DNA of 38,098 nucleotides from JANQFM01 sp035471925 (GTDB taxonomy: Bacteria > Acidobacteriota > UBA6911 > RPQK01 > DATIPO01), in NCBI GenBank assembly GCA_035471925.1, contig DATIPO010000199.1:1-38098 (forward strand), written 5' to 3'. Every line of letters starts with the position of its first letter. The first letter of the stretch is position 1. The notes beneath the pieces are model-generated. The model was not told the DNA's origin, searched no databases, and saw only the letters and a program-made list of their open reading frames with translations. Below, piece by piece: positions 25,716 to 34,432 of this stretch. The position numbers and the translations under genes are program-made.

Positions 25716-27368
25716 TTATCGCTTCAAAGGTATGCCTTGGCGCGGATGCAGCAGCATGCGCGACTGTATGCGCTCGTCGCCGTGAAAACGGTGGCAGGTC
25801 ACGCATTCGCTCCTCACCAGTCCCGAGCGGTGACACTGCTGACACGTCTCGATAGCCGGGATGTTCTGAATGGCGGCGTTGTCGATCTGCTGATCGATTT
25901 CAGGAGAATCGGCGCCGGCGGCCAGCGATCCGATGGTGTCGAGAATCGGAATGTCGGTGTGGCAGTCCAGGCATCGCCTTTGCAGAACGTGAACCCGATG
26001 GTTGAATTCGGCCCGCCGCAGCACCCGCTGGTCCTTCTGCACCCGGGCGATGGTCAGCCGGTCGATGAGGTGGCACTTGCGGCAAGCCTCGGTCAGCCGC
26101 TCCCCGAAGGCTTCAATCTGCTCGACCTGCTCGGGACTCAGGGCAGGATTGAGTTCCTCGGGCAGCAGGAAGGGGGCGTCCTCAAGAGGGACGTCGCCTT
26201 GCTTGATCTGCGTCTCCAGCGTGGTCAGCAGTTGCTCCATGTCAGCTACCTCGCTCAAGGTGCCGGACTCTGCCGACTGGCTTCTCAAATCTTGCAAGTA
26301 GGCGCGCAGAGTCGACACGGCTTCGGCGTAGAGCTCCTCGGCCTGATGGGAGGGGACGTCGGCGGACGCCTGCAACAGGTCGGCCAGCCCAGCCGAGGGA
26401 TAGAGGGCTTGGCGCAGCTCTCTCAGGTTGTGGGTAATCCAGGGATCCTTGTGGTAGACGCGCATCCTCATCACCGTGCCCGCGCGTTCCCTGAACTCGC
26501 CCGGACTGGTGCGCTGGGCCCACTGCTCTCCCGGTCCCTGGCGCCTCTGAATCGTCTCCAGGCTTTCCACACCCAGATTGAGGACGGTCCTTCCCGAGCG
26601 CACCAGCAGGAGAGGCTGGCCCTGATCCCTGGCGTCCAGGGCGTGGGTGCGGACGCGTTGAGCCGAGCCCAGGTGGCAGTCCTGGCAGTGCTCCTCGAAT
26701 GAAATGGGCCGGAAGCCGCGTCCGTCCGACCGGGGCTGGTGGCAGGAGAGGCAAGCCTCCTCAAAGTCGTCGACGCTCTTCTCGCGGCGCACGTTCTGGA
26801 CATGGCGGATGTGGCTGAAAACGAGATTGCTCTGGTCGGGCAACTGCTCGGCCACGAAGTCGAATTGAGGATGGTCCCGCTCAAAGGCGCCGAAGTCATG
26901 GCAAGGCAAGCACTTGGAGTCCGAGGCGGCGATGATGCTGGCTTGGCGGCCCGTGTGTTCGCTGTGGCACCCGTAACAGGGCGTTTCGTCGTCGCGCCGG
27001 TAGGCCCGGGTGAAATCGCCGGAGCGGTACACGTAGTGGGCATCGAAGCTGTGCATTCCCGGGTCCTGGCCCAGGCTTTCGTGGCACACGGAACAGTTGT
27101 CGTCCGAGACCGAGTCGAAAGCCCTATGACAGGAACTGCAATCGCTTTCGAAGGCGGCATGGGCGGACGACAGCGGGCCATTGGAAATAACCATGCCTCT
27201 GCGCAGCAGAATGTCGCCGGCGATCAGCGCCGCGGCGCCCAGAGCCACCAGCAGCGCAATGACGATCACGGTCCGGCGGCCGGGGGGTTGGACATAGTCT
27301 TTGGCCACCGGCAGGTTGACCTTGCTGAAAAACCCCTTTTCCGGTCCTTTCCTCTCGTCCCTGCCCAT
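25716..27368 (-). CDS. membrane-anchored decaheme cytochrome c
   Basis: This gene encodes 550 residues from the ATG at 27368. A cytoplasmic N-terminus of about 33 residues precedes one uncleaved helix (about 33-56, TVIVIALLVALGAAALIAGD), so the rest faces the periplasm. Ten CxxCH heme sites are present: CSSCH, CSVCH, CYGCH, CLPCH, CLSCH and CQDCH in the first 250 residues, a heme-free helical stretch of about 180 residues (285-435), then CRKCH, CLDCH, CQQCH and CVTCH. The class III-like, scattered pattern fits electron wires rather than an enzyme. It probably takes electrons from the inner membrane and hands them to periplasmic or outer-membrane cytochromes. It follows the cytochrome-b-like gene by 94 bases. 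Confidence 0.92.
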   Translation of the reverse strand: MGRDERKGPEKGFFSKVNLPVAKDYVQPPGRRTVIVIALLVALGAAALIAGDILLRRGMVISNGPLSSAHAAFESDCSSCHRAFDSVSDDNCSVCHESLGQDPGMHSFDAHYVYRSGDFTRAYRRDDETPCYGCHSEHTGRQASIIAASDSKCLPCHDFGAFERDHPQFDFVAEQLPDQSNLVFSHIRHVQNVRREKSVDDFEEACLSCHQPRSDGRGFRPISFEEHCQDCHLGSAQRVRTHALDARDQGQPLLLVRSGRTVLNLGVESLETIQRRQGPGEQWAQRTSPGEFRERAGTVMRMRVYHKDPWITHNLRELRQALYPSAGLADLLQASADVPSHQAEELYAEAVSTLRAYLQDLRSQSAESGTLSEVADMEQLLTTLETQIKQGDVPLEDAPFLLPEELNPALSPEQVEQIEAFGERLTEACRKCHLIDRLTIARVQKDQRVLRRAEFNHRVHVLQRRCLDCHTDIPILDTIGSLAAGADSPEIDQQIDNAAIQNIPAIETCQQCHRSGLVRSECVTCHRFHGDERIQSRMLLHPRQGIPLKR

Positions 27369-27462
27369 AGCGTCTACGGAGATTCTTGCCGGGGGCGGAG
27401 GACCGCGGCATCAGCCTCCACCCGCCTAAGCTATTGCAGACGTCTCCGCTTCCTCCCTTCCG

Positions 27463-28311
27463 TCAATAGTAAAGAATCGTGAAAATGTGAAATCCCACCA
27501 GCACGATCAGTGTCAGCGAGACCGGCACGTGGGTGTAAAGCCACCAGCGCAGAGCCTTCTGCAGCGTCAGGTGGGCGTCCAACTCGTTCTTGGTCTTGAA
27601 CAGATCCACCAGACGGTCCAGGTCTGCGACATCTTTGGCCTCCAGAAAGCCGCGCAGGTGTTCGGCTTGCCTCAGCGTCGATTGGATGCCTCCCGTGATG
27701 TCGAGAAAGAAGATGGGACGCGTGCGCGGAGCGGTCATCAGCGGGCGCAGACTGCTTCTATAGTGACGCCGGATAGCCTCATCGGCTTGGTCGGCCAGGG
27801 AATCGGCCTGCGAGCGCACCGACTCGACCAGCTCAGGAATGCGCTCGTAATTGGCCTCGGTACTCAGTCCTGAAGTGAGCAGGCGCGGAATCCAGCGCTG
27901 CACGGCCAGCCCCAGCAGGCCGCTGGCCACGATCCAGAGGCTCAACAGCCACATGGCCCAGGCCAAGCTGCCGTGAGGCAACCTGAAGCCGGAATGCATC
28001 ATCACCAGCAGCAGAAAAAGAAGTCCGCCGTAGATGTGAAAATACAACCAGTGACGGGCCGCCCCGGGACCTCGGCCGGGAGCCCGGCGGCGCACCGAGT
28101 AGGCGGCCGCTGCCACCAGCAGCAAGGCGCTGGAAATGCCGTAGGCTATCCCCCAATTGCTGGCTGGGCGGAAGTCAGAAGTGAGAACATTGACGGCAGC
28201 GGCTGCCAAGGCAATGGCCACCGCCGCCGCGAAGGCCAACAGCCATCGCGGCGAACGGACCTGAGCCAACAGCCTGCTTGACTGAACCGTCACTGCCGGG
28301 CGCGTCCTCAT
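27463..28311 (-). CDS. cytochrome-b-like integral membrane protein
   Basis: This gene encodes 282 residues from the ATG at 28311, seven bases after the stop of the cNMP-ferredoxin gene. Five membrane helices are predicted: about 23-43, 52-70, 87-107, 114-135 and 258-281. Possible heme-b ligands are His86, His91 and His102 in the third helix region (ARHWLYFHIYGG, MMHSG) and two His in the last helix (YTHVPVS, GFHIFTILYY). A soluble loop of about 120 residues separates helices four and five. It resembles cytochrome b561 or DsrM/NarI-like quinone-reactive subunits only in this general pattern. The likely role is to move electrons between the quinone pool and the adjacent ferredoxin-type and heme subunits. 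Confidence 0.75.
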   Translation of the reverse strand: MRTRPAVTVQSSRLLAQVRSPRWLLAFAAAVAIALAAAAVNVLTSDFRPASNWGIAYGISSALLLVAAAAYSVRRRAPGRGPGAARHWLYFHIYGGLLFLLLVMMHSGFRLPHGSLAWAMWLLSLWIVASGLLGLAVQRWIPRLLTSGLSTEANYERIPELVESVRSQADSLADQADEAIRRHYRSSLRPLMTAPRTRPIFFLDITGGIQSTLRQAEHLRGFLEAKDVADLDRLVDLFKTKNELDAHLTLQKALRWWLYTHVPVSLTLIVLVGFHIFTILYY

Positions 28312-28318
28312 AGACCTC

Positions 28319-29944
28319 TCAACTCTCCTCCCTCAAGAGCTCGCGGAACTCCTCCACCGAGCCCACGCGATAGGCGCATCCCTGGGGACAATTGCGGACG
28401 CAGGCGGGCCCCGAGTCGGAGCCGTAACAAAGGTCGCACTTGCTGGCCAAGTGCCGATCGAGGCCGCGCAGCGACTTGGGCAAGGCGTCCTCGCCCCAGG
28501 TGGTTTCAGTATCGTGCATCACGATGGCGTCGTAAGGACAGTGGTCGGCGCAATTGCTGCAGCCGATGCAAATGTCCTCGCGGATTTCAACCACGTCGCC
28601 CACGTCGGCCCGCCGGATGGCGCCCGTGGGGCACCCGATCAGGCAGACGGGGTCCTGGCAGTGATAGCAGGACTTGGCGATCAGCAAGTTGGCGTAACGG
28701 TCTCCTTCGCGCACGAAGCGGGCCCGTCCGCCGTGAGTCTCTGAGCAGGCCCGCACGCAATCGTCACAGCGCGTGCAATGGTTGAGATCGATGACCAGCA
28801 CGCTGTTGCCTTCCACCAATCCCTTCTCCAAGGCGAACTGCAGGAACTCGGACGATCGCAGGTCGCGCTGGCCGGCTGCGACTTCTTTGATGCGGACCGC
28901 AGCCTGCTCCCACAGAAGGGTTTCGATCTCGGGAAAGTCCTGCAGTACTTTCGTGAAATCCTGGGCGGGGATGCGCACCAGTTCGCTGTAGCCCACCGAA
29001 GAGTAGCTCGATCTCCACTCCTCTTCTTCGGGCACCAGGAGTTCCACTTCGCCGAAGGTCATTCCCTTGGAGATGTAGGAGAGGGCTTGGCGTCCTTTTC
29101 CCAACCTGCGTGAGATCTTGACGAAGCCGGAACGCACCAGGTAGAGGGCGTCAGCCGGCGTGCCCTCCTCAACCACGAACTCCTCCGGATTGCAGGAGAC
29201 CAGGTCGACCTTCTTGGCCAGCGAGATGAGAAAGGAATCAGGGCAGGATCTGAAAAGGGGCGAAGCCTTCAACTGACGAAAGAGCGAGCGTTTGCGGTAG
29301 ACCGAATCCAGGCGTTCCTTGAAGGCCGGCGACTTGTCCCTCATTCGCCTCAGCGCGGGAACCCGGATCTGCACTAACTGGCAGTCGCTGGCCGCTTGGG
29401 CGGTCACCGACTGAGGCCAGCCGTTGAGGGCGCCGATCTCACCGAATACCTCACCGGGCCCCAGGCGCATCAGGTCTCCAGGAGGCAAGTCAACGTCCAA
29501 AGAGGCCAAGAAGGCAATCTGGTTGGAGTTCTGGATCTGGCTCTTGGAATAAGAAGCCGTGTCTGTGGAAAGGCGCGGAGTCTTGGGCATCTGCGGTTCG
29601 GAGAGGCCGGCCGAGGTGCGGCTGGCATCGAAAATCGGCTGGTCGGTCGTCGCGTCTTCTCCACCCATAAAGCGCAAGGTGACCTCGCCTTCCACCACAA
29701 GGAAGGCCAAGTCGATGTAGCTGCCTTGTTCGAACAGGACCGCGCCTTTCTCCCAAGAAGCCACGGTGACGTCGGGACTGATGCGTTCCAGAAACTTATC
29801 GTCGTAAGGCTTGAAGAGATCGTACTCGCGCAATTGATCGGCCGACAGCTTTTCCGACAGCCACACCACACCGGTGCCCGAACCGAAAGAACTCCATCGG
29901 TCGCGGTGCTGCAGGATCCGCCTGAATAGTGTTTTTTCTTCCAC
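28319..29944 (-). CDS. fusion: two cNMP-binding domains - four-cluster 4Fe-4S ferredoxin
   Basis: This gene encodes 541 residues. The start is GTG at 29944, with GGGAG upstream and three bases after the preceding stop. Residues about 40-205 are a CRP-type cyclic-nucleotide-binding domain with an insertion of about 55 residues (DLFKPYDDKFLERI ... GPGEVFGEIGALNG). A second one covers about 235-350 (FVVEEGTPADALYLVRSG, MTFGEVELL). From about 380 an iron-sulfur module like the DmsB/HybA/PhsB electron-transfer subunits has four cluster motifs: CTRCDDCVRAC, CYHCQDPVCLIGCP, CIGCSNCADHCP and CDLCYGSDSGPACVRNCP. There is no DNA-binding domain. It is a soluble redox protein that may be controlled by cyclic nucleotides, lying between the octaheme and cytochrome-b-like genes. 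Whether the cNMP sites are functional is not known. Confidence 0.9.
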   Translation of the reverse strand: MEEKTLFRRILQHRDRWSSFGSGTGVVWLSEKLSADQLREYDLFKPYDDKFLERISPDVTVASWEKGAVLFEQGSYIDLAFLVVEGEVTLRFMGGEDATTDQPIFDASRTSAGLSEPQMPKTPRLSTDTASYSKSQIQNSNQIAFLASLDVDLPPGDLMRLGPGEVFGEIGALNGWPQSVTAQAASDCQLVQIRVPALRRMRDKSPAFKERLDSVYRKRSLFRQLKASPLFRSCPDSFLISLAKKVDLVSCNPEEFVVEEGTPADALYLVRSGFVKISRRLGKGRQALSYISKGMTFGEVELLVPEEEEWRSSYSSVGYSELVRIPAQDFTKVLQDFPEIETLLWEQAAVRIKEVAAGQRDLRSSEFLQFALEKGLVEGNSVLVIDLNHCTRCDDCVRACSETHGGRARFVREGDRYANLLIAKSCYHCQDPVCLIGCPTGAIRRADVGDVVEIREDICIGCSNCADHCPYDAIVMHDTETTWGEDALPKSLRGLDRHLASKCDLCYGSDSGPACVRNCPQGCAYRVGSVEEFRELLREES

Positions 29945-29947
29945 GCC

Positions 29948-32206
29948 TCACTCCCTGGGGGGCTTGCTGTTTTGTCGGTAAAGCTCCTCGAGTCGCCTCT
30001 TGATACGCAAAAGAGTTTCAGCGATCGACCGTCCCTGGGCGGACAGGGCTTCTCGGGCTGGGGACAGGCGGCCCGCCGCAGTCCCTCCGGAATTCGAAGG
30101 GGAAGTGGCCGCGGAAGAGGTGGTTTGGGCCGCGGAAGTCCTTTGCCCGACATTAGCCCGCGTGGAGCTGCCGCCCGTGGCCACTGGCTGAGCAGCCTCC
30201 CCGGTCGGGAGAGGGCGCGAAGCGGCTGAGCCATGGTTGACCGGATGGATGGGACTCGAATCCTCGGCACCGGCAGAGCCTTGGGCGGCTGGAACCAGGG
30301 GCGTGTGGAGATCCTCAACACGGGTCACTGAGGGGACGCCTCCCCGCTCCTGAAGGATCCCTTGGTAGGCCGTCCTGAGCGCCGCCGGATCGGCCAGTTC
30401 ATGCTCCCAGTGGCGGATCTTGCCGTTGCGCTCGCCCAAGTCGAATCCGCCGCCGGTAGGATGTCCGGCCGAAATCAGGCGGGGCTCGTTGACGTAGTGG
30501 CATCCGGCGCACTGGCGGGCACGGGTCTCAAGGTTGTTGAGATCGACCATCCCCAACTGCAGTCCGCGGGCGGGATCTTTCTGATGGGGCTCTTTGAAAT
30601 CAGCCCCCGGACCGTGGCAGCTTTCGCAGCCCACTCCCGAGACGGCAGGACGGCTCTCGCGTCCAGAGATGACGCTGCCGTGGCATTGCATGCAGATCTG
30701 GTCGCCCCGCTTCATCTGGCTGGAGCTGAGGCCGTAAAAGCGGGCGATTTTGCGGGCCTTGGGTTCTTCGTCGAGCAGGCGGTCGGCCGTCAGGTAGTGT
30801 TCGTCGTCCAGCCACCATTCGTCGTGTTCGCTGTGGTCGTGGCATCCTCCGCACACCGAGGGACCCAGGGTGCGGTGGGCCGGCTGAGGACGCCAGGGAG
30901 GACGACTGCGGATGCGTCCCACCTCTGAGACCGTGTGTGTGCGGCGGTCGGCAGCGGCGGCGGACGCGCCCGCGTCCTCGGCGGGGGCGGCGGATCGAGC
31001 TGTGGAGGCCCTGCTGTCTGCCCCAGAGCCCGCCGTCCCGGTTGGGGCAGCGGTGGAGGACGGGGAAGCCGCTGTCGCGGCTCCCCCGCTGGCCGGGCGC
31101 GCGTCCCCTGCAAGGGCCTCCGCGTCCGGCGCTGTCGTAGCCGGTTCATCCGCCTCCGCCTCGATAGCGGCAGGCATGGCTTCGCCGGCGATAAAGGCAT
31201 CGAGCGCTGCAAACTGGCTGCCGTCATAGGCCTGGCCCAGGCGCTGGGCCGCTGCTCCCACGGCATCGGCGGCGGACAGCAACTCCCTCTCCTGACCCAC
31301 CTTGGGAGCCAGCCCGCGGACGGCGCCGAGCATGTCCTGAAGCTGGGGCAGCGGGAGCTGGGCGGCAATGGCCCGGACCTCGCCCAGAGCACTGCGGTAG
31401 CGCCGCTTCATGGCCTTGAAATAGCGTCCGTCGGAGGTGGCTGCCGACAGTCCGCGGAGACTGTATTCCAGGTCGAGGACCCGGCCCATCAGATAGAGCA
31501 TGCGCTTGCGGGGAGGCTCCCGCTCAGCGTTGACCGTCCCGTCGCCGGTCAGGAAAGACTCCAGGAAGTTGTGGCGCAACTCGCCCTGGCTCCAGGAAAG
31601 CAATTCGAAACCCGCGCTGCCGGTGGAATGGCGTCCCACGTTGACCAGCTTCTCGTGAGGGACGGTGTGGCACTGAAAGCAATTGGAAGCCACCGCGTAG
31701 ATGTTGGACGGACGCAGCATTCCCGCCGCATCCGAGTCGGCCAGGCGCTGGGCCTTGTGGGCCGGCGTTTCCAGCAGCCGAGCCTTCTGGAAGTCGCTTT
31801 CCCGGACGCCGTAGACGTTGTGGACGTTGATCCAGTCGCGGGCCGCCCCATGGCAGGACTCGCAACTGACCCCCGCGCCCGCCCGCAGATGCCCCCGCCG
31901 CTCCACCGGCGTGTAGTGGCACTTGAGGCACAGGCTCTCCCTCTTGATGAGAAAAAACCCCATGGCCTTGGCGATTTCCTGAGCCGATTCCTTGGCGTGC
32001 AGTTCGTCGTAGCCGGTGGCGTGAGGGGTGCTTTTCCACACCGCCAGGGCCGAGCGGTGGCATTCGCCGCAGGCCTCGGGCAGAACCACCTTCTCCGGGT
32101 CTGTGCGGATGAAATCGTCGCGGGGCGGCGTCTGTCCCCACAGCGCCGCCACCAGCAAGGCGGCGCTCGCCAGGGAGAAAGCCGACACCGTCCAGAGAGA
32201 TTTCAT
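29948..32206 (-). CDS. octaheme cytochrome c built from two tetraheme modules
   Basis: This gene encodes 752 residues from the ATG at 32206 with a signal peptide (hydrophobic 8-22, cleavage near WGQ). Eight CxxCH sites form two similar blocks. The first, about 45-180, has CGECH, CLKCH, CESCH and CFQCH. The second, about 455-590, has CGGCH, CMQCH, CESCH and CAGCH. Both contain GV.CESCHG and WxxxxH elements of cytochrome c554-like proteins. Between them are a helical stretch and a low-complexity Ala/Ser/Thr/Gly linker of about 80 residues. Another Ser/Thr/Ala-rich stretch precedes the end. It is probably periplasmic or on the outer membrane, next to the beta-barrel encoded 18 bases upstream. 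Electron transfer is the likely role. An enzymatic role such as nitrogen or sulfur oxyanion reduction cannot be excluded. Confidence 0.9.
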   Translation of the reverse strand: MKSLWTVSAFSLASAALLVAALWGQTPPRDDFIRTDPEKVVLPEACGECHRSALAVWKSTPHATGYDELHAKESAQEIAKAMGFFLIKRESLCLKCHYTPVERRGHLRAGAGVSCESCHGAARDWINVHNVYGVRESDFQKARLLETPAHKAQRLADSDAAGMLRPSNIYAVASNCFQCHTVPHEKLVNVGRHSTGSAGFELLSWSQGELRHNFLESFLTGDGTVNAEREPPRKRMLYLMGRVLDLEYSLRGLSAATSDGRYFKAMKRRYRSALGEVRAIAAQLPLPQLQDMLGAVRGLAPKVGQERELLSAADAVGAAAQRLGQAYDGSQFAALDAFIAGEAMPAAIEAEADEPATTAPDAEALAGDARPASGGAATAASPSSTAAPTGTAGSGADSRASTARSAAPAEDAGASAAAADRRTHTVSEVGRIRSRPPWRPQPAHRTLGPSVCGGCHDHSEHDEWWLDDEHYLTADRLLDEEPKARKIARFYGLSSSQMKRGDQICMQCHGSVISGRESRPAVSGVGCESCHGPGADFKEPHQKDPARGLQLGMVDLNNLETRARQCAGCHYVNEPRLISAGHPTGGGFDLGERNGKIRHWEHELADPAALRTAYQGILQERGGVPSVTRVEDLHTPLVPAAQGSAGAEDSSPIHPVNHGSAASRPLPTGEAAQPVATGGSSTRANVGQRTSAAQTTSSAATSPSNSGGTAAGRLSPAREALSAQGRSIAETLLRIKRRLEELYRQNSKPPRE

Positions 32207-32224
32207 GTCAGGTCCATTCTGCTT

Positions 32225-33934
32225 CTAAAACTTCAACAGCCACTCGATGCGGGAGCCCAGCCGCAGACGGCTGTCCTGGCCGAAATCCGCTTGGGACGCA
32301 CCCCGCAGGTTCTCCCAGGATACATAACCGTCCAGCACCAGCACGCTGCGCCGTCCGATGGCGATCTGGTAGCGGGCCCCGCCGGCCAGGGAATGGCTGC
32401 CGCAGTCATCCTGCGATCCGCCGCAGCCGCTGGTGGAGAGGCGTCCTCCGGCTTCCACCAGCAGTTGCTGGCGGGTACGGTCGAGGAATTTCTGGTATCC
32501 CACGGCACCGCCCACCACATCTTCGGCCGTGGGCGACAGAGCGCCGGGAAAATTGCCCAGTCCCGGTCCCGCGAAGAGGAATCCGGCTCGGGCCAAGGGG
32601 CCCGGGATGGTGGGATCGAGCGCCGCCGCCCGGTAGCGGTCAAAGGCCGCGAATCCGTTGACGTAGATGAAATCGTGGCTGTGATGCGGGGTCCAGGAGA
32701 TCTCGCTGAAAAAGAGGGCGCCTCCGCCCGCCGGATCGCTGATGTCGAGCGGATTGTTGTCGGGCGTCCGGTCGCCCAAAGGAATCGAGCCCAGCACTCG
32801 GAAGGAACTGTTGAGGTTGCCGAACCTCTGCACGAAGCTGACGCCCGTATAGATGGCGTCGCCGGCCTCGACGTCGGGGACTTGGGGCGTCCCCCGGAAA
32901 GTCCCTCCGTTGAGGTAGATGAGGTCGACAGCCACCGTGCTGACGCGCCAGTCGACCTCGGTGAAGAGTCCGAAGAGACGGGCTCCGTCGGCCTCGCGGT
33001 TGCGGATCAGGGCGTCGCCGGAGGGCGTGTTGCGGTTGATCTGATTCCAGGCGTAGAGTCCGGTGACCCGCAGATTGACCGTGCCGCCGGGCTTGAGATT
33101 GTTGCGGGTAATGCCAACGGCGTCCAGAAAGTCGTTGACCAGCAGTCCTTCCTGGAAATTGATGGGCTGGCGGCCTACCGAAAAGCCGATGTCGAAGCTG
33201 CCTCTTTCCTCAGGATCGAGATTGGGGAAGATCTCGCCGATCTCGCCTTCGAAGAAAAGATGAGTGACGGTGTCCCAATCGAAATTGAACCCCTCGACGC
33301 CCCCGCCCCGGTCGTTGGGGTCGGGTGAGAACCACTGTCCGCCGGTGAATTGGCGGGTGCCGTCGTCCACCGTCTCGTCCAGCGGACGCAGCCCGAAGAC
33401 CAGGCGCTCAGTCCCGGAAAGGTAGAGATTGCCGAAGAGATCGAGGCGGTTGGCCCACTGGGTGGTGCCCACCCGATCGTCGTCGAAATGGCTGAGTCCG
33501 CTTCGGAAGCTGCCGAAAAGCAGGAATGAGGGCTGCCACACGGCACCTCCTGGAAGCCGGAAGCCGCGTCCGATGCGTCCCGTGCCCAGAAAGGGCGTCC
33601 CAAGCTCCAGCAGCGGTTTGGGACGGTCGGGGAGTTGGGCCAGCGGAATGGGCTGATCGGAGAGTCGGCTGTGGCTGTCGTGGGTCGCGTGGTCATGATC
33701 GGCGTCCTCCGGGTCGCCGTCTTGGTTGCCGTCGCCCGCCGAAGTTGGTCCCCTTACAGTCTCGGCGCCATCATTCTCGGCACCTTCGGCCTTCACGTCC
33801 GCCTTCTTCGTGATTTGCGGAGCCTGCCCGGATCCTGGCGATGCGGCATTCTCCACGCCTTGAGCCTCCAGGCGTCCGGCGGCGGCGCAGACCAACATGA
33901 ACGTAACGGCAAGATATGTGCTTCTCTGAATCAT
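32225..33934 (-). CDS. outer-membrane beta-barrel protein of the cytochrome cluster
   Basis: This gene encodes 569 residues from the ATG at 33934, with a signal peptide (YLAVTFMLVCAAAG, cleavage near EAQ). A charged, disordered segment follows and includes a His/Asp-rich patch DADHDHATHDSH at about 78-89 that could bind metal. The rest, about 115-569, alternates short polar and aromatic strands (SFRSGLSHFDDD, ANRLDLFGNLYLSG, NLRVTGLYAWNQ, VDLIYLNGGTF) and ends with WLLKF, the terminal phenylalanine typical of outer-membrane barrels. Beside multiheme cytochromes such barrels form porin-cytochrome conduits in MtrCAB and Geobacter PCC systems. I infer the same role here. The sequence is not recognisably MtrB. 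Confidence 0.82.
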   Translation of the reverse strand: MIQRSTYLAVTFMLVCAAAGRLEAQGVENAASPGSGQAPQITKKADVKAEGAENDGAETVRGPTSAGDGNQDGDPEDADHDHATHDSHSRLSDQPIPLAQLPDRPKPLLELGTPFLGTGRIGRGFRLPGGAVWQPSFLLFGSFRSGLSHFDDDRVGTTQWANRLDLFGNLYLSGTERLVFGLRPLDETVDDGTRQFTGGQWFSPDPNDRGGGVEGFNFDWDTVTHLFFEGEIGEIFPNLDPEERGSFDIGFSVGRQPINFQEGLLVNDFLDAVGITRNNLKPGGTVNLRVTGLYAWNQINRNTPSGDALIRNREADGARLFGLFTEVDWRVSTVAVDLIYLNGGTFRGTPQVPDVEAGDAIYTGVSFVQRFGNLNSSFRVLGSIPLGDRTPDNNPLDISDPAGGGALFFSEISWTPHHSHDFIYVNGFAAFDRYRAAALDPTIPGPLARAGFLFAGPGLGNFPGALSPTAEDVVGGAVGYQKFLDRTRQQLLVEAGGRLSTSGCGGSQDDCGSHSLAGGARYQIAIGRRSVLVLDGYVSWENLRGASQADFGQDSRLRLGSRIEWLLKF

Positions 33935-33996
33935 GGCTTCTGGTGTATCGGACAGTATTCAACGGCCTCAGCCAAGTAACTGCCTCGCCTTTATTT

Positions 33997-34312
33997 CACG
34001 CTTTCTGAGGGTGTCGCGAGAGTCCGTAACATGACACCCTCGAAGTTCCGCTATTCCACCCTTTCAGGGTTTCTTTGGAAGTCTTTGCCTGACCCAGGGT
34101 GCCGCTCGGACGCTTCACGCCCTCGCTTTACCCTGGGCTGGCCTATGGCTCCCCTGCAGGGAGCCCGGACTTCGTTCTTCACTCCTATGCCTCCCTTGCA
34201 GGGAAGCCTGGACTTTATTCTTCACGCCTTTGGCTCCGTTGCAGGGAAGCCTGGACTGTATTCTTCACGGTGGAACGACCGTCCCCACCACGCGCGCCAT
34301 TTTTAGTTGCCT
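33997..34312. mobile_element. palindrome-rich repeat element, copy 1 (right end degenerate)
   Basis: The left end CACGCTTTCtGAGGgTGTCGC at 33997-34017 matches both ends of the element at 36695-37150. From 34028 on the two share long stretches in the same order: ATGACACC, TCGAAG, CCGCTATTCCACCC, TTTCAGGGTTT, ACCCAGGGTG, TTTACCCTGGGCTG and GGCTCCCCT. The last three include pairs that form hairpins. The right end near 34312 is only vaguely similar to a terminal repeat, so the boundary is uncertain. No protein is encoded, so it would depend on machinery elsewhere if it moves. It separates the barrel gene from the pentaheme gene. Confidence 0.65.
34155..34275. repeat. tandem repeat, three units of 42-43 bp
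   Basis: TGCAGGGA recurs at 34155, 34197 and 34240, each followed by AGCC(C/T)GGACT and TTCTTCAC. The unit contains a gene-like GGCTCC...TGCAGGGAAGCC hairpin. It lies at the same place within the repeat element as the six-unit array of the other copy and has nearly the same period, but its sequence is different. Confidence 0.8.
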
Positions 34313-34372
34313 CCACTTTTCTAAATTGGCACTCGCTCTTCCATCCGGACCCATCACCCATCTGCAAAGCCT

Positions 34373-34427
34373 GGAGGTTGGCCTCTGGACATTGCTTGGA
34401 AGTTGGCCTTTGGGCATTGGAAGCTGC
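34373..34427 (+). repeat. dispersed TTGGAAGTTGG-type repeat, intergenic copy
   Basis: The segment repeats variants of CTTGGAAGTTGG and CATTGGAAG. The same 12-base core CTTGGAAGTTGG occurs on the opposite strand inside the pentaheme gene (36127-36175). It lies a few bases after that gene's stop at 34433. Confidence 0.6.
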
Positions 34428-34432
34428 GAAGC

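Noticed and set aside
30935..33328. Plus-strand open frame of about 800 codons opposite the octaheme and barrel genes
   Set aside because: It is antisense to two supported genes and has low-complexity content with no recognisable domain.
34031..34306. Small open frames inside the repeat element copy 1
   Set aside because: They are made of the tandem repeat and palindromes, lack a ribosome site and have no counterpart in copy 2.
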